Assembly: GCA_019233755.1 (NCBI GenBank)
Contig: JAFAMD010000041.1
Span: 1 to 64,000, forward strand
Direction: 5' to 3'
DNA from: Acidobacteriaceae bacterium
Lineage (GTDB): Bacteria; Acidobacteriota; Terriglobia; Bryobacterales; Bryobacteraceae
Length of the DNA: 64,000 bases
This document shows positions 60,587 to 64,000 of this stretch, in pieces (position 1 is the stretch's first letter; the number at the start of each line of letters is the position of its first letter). The translations under genes were made by a program, and so were the position numbers. The notes below the pieces were generated by a model that searched no databases, had not been told where the DNA came from, and worked only from the letters and a program-made list of their open reading frames with translations.

Positions 60587-63500
60587 GTGCCACGTTGGCA
60601 TAGTCTCTGGATTGCGCTCATTTTTCTCCTGTGCACTACGATTGCTTTTGCACAGCGAGACCTCGGAACAGTCACCGGAACAGTCACTGACCCGCAAGGA
60701 GCGGCTGTTCCAAATGCAAAAGTCACTATTACAAATGAGGCGGCGGGGGTTTCCTACGATACGGTTACCAACGACGCCGGTACTTACAATCGCCCCGCGC
60801 TAAATCCAGGCACCTACACAATCAGGGTGGAAGCGGCCGGGTTCGAGAAAGCGCAGCAAAAGGGGGTTGTCCTGAACCCCGGGGCCCCGGTTGCGGTGAA
60901 CATTACTCTGCAAGTGGGAAATACTTCGCAGACGGTTGAAGTGACGGCGGCGGCGCCGCTGCTCGAGACCGAGTCGCCGGCGATCGGCGCGAACCTGAAT
61001 TCTGCCGAAGTTTCCGAACTGCCGCTTGGCGGCCAACGCACGTTCACGTTCCTGGCGCGCCTGTCACCCGGGGTGGTCCCGGCAGAACCCGGCGCGCGCG
61101 ATGCACTGGGCGGAGGCTTTTCAGCCAACGGTGTTCGATCGACAGGCGAGAACAACTTCCTGTTGAACGGCATTGACAACAACGTCAACGTGATCGACTT
61201 CATCAACCAGACCTCGTTCGTGATTGGTCCGTCGGTGGAGGCGATTGGCGATATGCAGGTCATTACCAACGGCGCGAGCGCGGAGTATGGCCGCGCGGCG
61301 GGCGGCGTGCTGGACGTGAACCTCAAGTCGGGCACCAACGAGGTGCATGGGGTGTTGTTCGAGATTCTGCAAAACACCGTGCTCGATGCGAACCGCTGGG
61401 AGAACAATGTTGCCGGTGTGCAGCGGAATCCGTTCAAGCAAAACCAGTTTGGCGGGGCCATCGGCGCGCCCATCATCAAGAACAAGCTTTTCATTTTCGG
61501 CGATTACCAGGGCACGCGCATCGCGACGGCGGGCGGATCGATTCAGAACCTCGGCTATGGCGGGTTTTACACGATTCCGACTCCGGATATGGCCAATGGG
61601 AATTTTTCAAACCTGCTCGGAAAATCGATCGGGACGATCAATGGCCAGAACGTTTTGCAAAACGAGATTTTCGACCCGACCACAACGTCGTGTTTGAGCG
61701 GCTGCCTGCCCGGTTCGCTGACGGCGGCTGCGGGGGCAACTCCGAACTACAGCCGGAATCCGTACCCGGGGAACAGAATCCCGGTGACGGCGATGGATCC
61801 GGCGGCGTTGAAAATCGCGAGTCTCTATCCTGCTCCGAACCAGGCGGTGGCGGCGGGAGCGTTTCCGCAGAACGACTATTACAGGGTGACTCCAGGCGGG
61901 CTGAATCAGGACCAGGGCGACGGCCGTGTGGACTACCACCTGAACGACAACAACAGCATCTTCGGCACGCTGAGCTGGTCGAACACGAGCAAAACCAGCG
62001 TTCAGCCGCTGCCAGGCGCGCTTGACGCGGGCAATTTCTACGGAACCAGCGAGCAGGACCTGGGCCGTGACGCGATGCTGAGCTGGACGCACATCTTTTC
62101 TCCGAACCTGGTGAACGAAGCGCGCGTCGGCTTCAGCCGGCTGGTGACGGCGCGCGCGCAGGCCAACGCGAACACCGATGAATTCAAGGCTTTCGGGATT
62201 GGAGGATACGATCCGACGACCACGCTGAACGGCGGTCTTCCGCAGATGGGTCTGGCGCGCTACAGCCAGATCGGCGCGAATGACTGGCTGCCCACCAAGG
62301 AGTACAACAACGAGTGGGACCTTATCGAGAACCTCTCGCTGACCATGGGAAGTCATTCGCTGAAGTTCGGCGGAGAGTTCCGGCAACTGCACTTCCCGTT
62401 CTTCCAAGTTCCCTTTCCGCACGGCGAAATGAATTTCTCGCGGACGGAGACAGCGTATCCGTCGAACACCAACGACGCCGGCGGACAGAACGGAACCTTC
62501 AGCGCGGACAGCGGCGACGAGATGGCTTCGTTCCTGCTCGGCGCGATTAACAACGGGCAGATTTCGACCACGAATTTCATTTCGTCCACCAAGCAGGCCT
62601 ACGCCGCCTATGTTCAGGACACATGGAAGGCGACTTCGAAGCTGACATTGAACCTGGGCGTGCGGTACGAGCTTTTCTCGCCGATCGGCGAGCAGTTCGG
62701 AAGACAGTCGAACTTCGTGCTGCAAGACATGACGCTCTACATTCCGAAGGGCCCGGATCAAAATACCCCGCTTTCGCCGAACTTTAACGCTCCGGCAACG
62801 ATTAATGGAATCACGTTCCCGGCGCTGTTCCCGGATGTAAAAGTTTCGCGCGGTCAGGTGAGCCCGTACCTGATTCCGTGGGACAAGCTGGATATCGGCC
62901 CGCGTTTGGGCTTTGCCTATAACGTGCTTCCGAAGACGGTGGTCCGCGGATTCTACGGCATCTTCTACGGTGGTGAAGAGAACCAGGGCGGCTACCCGAA
63001 CCGCGGTGAATCCGCGCCCTTTAACGAGTCGCCGCAGCTCGGCCGGCCGGCGGGAGTGGGCTCCTTCCAGCCTGATCCCTTCTTCGCGAATGGCGGTGCG
63101 ACAGGCGGTGTGTCCATCGGCTATCCGGTAAACGTGTTCAACGGATTCCCGGTATCGTCGCTACAGTTCCGCAGCCTGGCGACGGATTTCCTCAACCCGA
63201 TGGTGCAGGAATGGAACCTGTCGGTCCAGCAGGAATTGCCCGGGCAGATGGTGGCGCAAATCGGCTACCAGGGGAACCACCAATCGCACCAGCTTCTGCA
63301 GCCCGACTTTAATGCATGCCCGAACGTCTTTACGACGAATTCGGCCATCACGTGCAATGCGCTGCGCCTGGCGCCGGACGTGGGCGGCGTCTCGGGAACG
63401 GCATCGTTCGGCGTAGGCAACTACAACGCAATGACGGCTTCTCTGCAGAAGCGTTTAACGAACGGGCTGCAATTCCAGGCGGCCTATACCTACAGCCACG

Positions 63501-64000
63501 CGCTGGCGGATAGCGGCACCACGCTTTCCGGCGCGCCGGGCCTGTACAACATAAACCCGCTCGATTACAACGCCTCTTACACGAATGCCTCGTGGGATAT
63601 CCGGCACAGCTTCACCACGGCGTTCAATTACGAGATTCCGTTCGGGCGAGGGAAGCAGTACGGCGCGAACCTGAACAGAGCCCTGCAGACGCTGCTCGGC
63701 AACTGGCAGGTGAACGGCATCCTTACCTTGCGTACGGGCGTGCCGTACACGCTTTACGCCAGCGGCTGCCAGCTTGAATCGGGCGCCGAGGGCGGATGCG
63801 GTCCACAGTTGATCTCCGGGAGCCCGAACCAGGCCCCGGCGGGAGGCCGGACGCCGAACGAGTATTTCAACATCGCGAATTTCGCTTCACCGGCTGCGCT
63901 CTCGCAAGGCAACGTCGGTTTGCAAACGAACTACGGACCGCCTACGCGCACGCTGGATTTCTCGATCTTCAAGGACTTCGCCTTCACGGAGCGATGGAAG
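60587..64000 (+). CDS. TonB-dependent receptor, tandem copy 2 (partial, runs off the window)
   Basis: The first 1138 codons of a receptor very similar to the one at 56800. It starts at GTG 60587 with GGAGGG five bases before; the other copy has ATG at the same place. The signal peptide reads IALIFLLCTTIAFAQ and the regulatory-like fold RDLGTVTGTVTDPQGAAVPN. The plug block LPLGGQRTFTFLARLSPGVV is identical to the first copy. The frame is open to the last base, ending in DFSIFKDFAFTERWK, which lies about 50 residues from the C terminus in the other copy. Differences cluster in the barrel, so the ligands may differ slightly. Confidence 0.92.
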   Translation, partial: MPRWHSLWIALIFLLCTTIAFAQRDLGTVTGTVTDPQGAAVPNAKVTITNEAAGVSYDTVTNDAGTYNRPALNPGTYTIRVEAAGFEKAQQKGVVLNPGAPVAVNITLQVGNTSQTVEVTAAAPLLETESPAIGANLNSAEVSELPLGGQRTFTFLARLSPGVVPAEPGARDALGGGFSANGVRSTGENNFLLNGIDNNVNVIDFINQTSFVIGPSVEAIGDMQVITNGASAEYGRAAGGVLDVNLKSGTNEVHGVLFEILQNTVLDANRWENNVAGVQRNPFKQNQFGGAIGAPIIKNKLFIFGDYQGTRIATAGGSIQNLGYGGFYTIPTPDMANGNFSNLLGKSIGTINGQNVLQNEIFDPTTTSCLSGCLPGSLTAAAGATPNYSRNPYPGNRIPVTAMDPAALKIASLYPAPNQAVAAGAFPQNDYYRVTPGGLNQDQGDGRVDYHLNDNNSIFGTLSWSNTSKTSVQPLPGALDAGNFYGTSEQDLGRDAMLSWTHIFSPNLVNEARVGFSRLVTARAQANANTDEFKAFGIGGYDPTTTLNGGLPQMGLARYSQIGANDWLPTKEYNNEWDLIENLSLTMGSHSLKFGGEFRQLHFPFFQVPFPHGEMNFSRTETAYPSNTNDAGGQNGTFSADSGDEMASFLLGAINNGQISTTNFISSTKQAYAAYVQDTWKATSKLTLNLGVRYELFSPIGEQFGRQSNFVLQDMTLYIPKGPDQNTPLSPNFNAPATINGITFPALFPDVKVSRGQVSPYLIPWDKLDIGPRLGFAYNVLPKTVVRGFYGIFYGGEENQGGYPNRGESAPFNESPQLGRPAGVGSFQPDPFFANGGATGGVSIGYPVNVFNGFPVSSLQFRSLATDFLNPMVQEWNLSVQQELPGQMVAQIGYQGNHQSHQLLQPDFNACPNVFTTNSAITCNALRLAPDVGGVSGTASFGVGNYNAMTASLQKRLTNGLQFQAAYTYSHALADSGTTLSGAPGLYNINPLDYNASYTNASWDIRHSFTTAFNYEIPFGRGKQYGANLNRALQTLLGNWQVNGILTLRTGVPYTLYASGCQLESGAEGGCGPQLISGSPNQAPAGGRTPNEYFNIANFASPAALSQGNVGLQTNYGPPTRTLDFSIFKDFAFTERWK

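Noticed and set aside
61607..62761. 384-codon open frame on the minus strand inside the last receptor
   Set aside because: Antisense to a receptor whose frame is confirmed by close similarity to the copy at 56800; a comparable mirror frame exists opposite that copy, showing it follows from codon bias.

Overview
The window looks like chromosomal DNA from a GC-rich acidobacterium of the Solibacter/Bryobacter type. This is inferred from gene content, not from a marker gene. The signs are TonB-dependent receptors carrying an N-terminal carboxypeptidase-regulatory-like domain, several FG-GAP/ASPIC-UnbV (CRTAC1-type) secreted proteins, a TPR/TonB-C gene of the kind common in that lineage, Tat-exported Gfo/Idh/MocA and aldo/keto reductase paralogues, a PEP-CTERM protein and many glycoside hydrolases. 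No rRNA, tRNA, CRISPR array, phage or intact insertion sequence was seen.

Layout. 1-3000 is a patch of decayed genes (edge fragment, transposase-like tail, frameshifted TPR-TonB gene, truncated aldo/keto reductase) around one intact DUF488 gene. 3005-13343 holds a DUF885 peptidase, a PEP-CTERM/HAF-repeat protein, an NAD-dependent epimerase, a TIR-NB-ARC-TPR protein, an M16 peptidase and a GNAT acetyltransferase. 13502-19257 has a TonB-dependent receptor, then a quinone/electrophile-stress module: wrbA-like gene divergent from doxX-marR-pirin, with a perfect palindrome between them. 19262-29798 carries a GH67 alpha-glucuronidase, a Gfo/Idh/MocA oxidoreductase, a secreted mutarotase-like protein, two neighbouring secreted proteins that share six copies of one C-terminal domain, and a DUF5995 gene. 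30009-36965 has a secreted copper radical oxidase, a second TIR-NB-ARC-TPR protein and a Tat-exported aldo/keto reductase. 37018-48535 has a two-gene Tat/phosphatase-like operon with a non-standard start, a PQQ dehydrogenase with a built-in cytochrome c, a TIM-barrel isomerase, and a GH36-GH35 operon divergent from GH42. 48539-56584 is a five-gene minus-strand operon with overlapping or abutting genes, containing three FG-GAP/UnbV proteins, a TPR protein and a small unknown protein. 56800-64000 holds two tandem, very similar TonB-dependent receptors, the second cut by the window edge. Each has a sigma70-like promoter with a LacI-type palindrome in its spacer.

How it fits together. Most genes are exported and concerned with plant-type polysaccharide: outer-membrane receptors for uptake, GH67/GH35/GH36/GH42 for glucuronic acid and galactose side chains, and sugar-oxidising or isomerising enzymes (PQQ dehydrogenase, copper radical oxidase, TIM-barrel isomerase, Gfo/Idh). 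The LacI-type sites suggest that the receptor pair responds to a sugar. The two TIR-STAND proteins are the best candidates for an immune-type function. The five-gene FG-GAP/UnbV operon next to the sugar-regulated receptors is the best candidate for an undescribed system.
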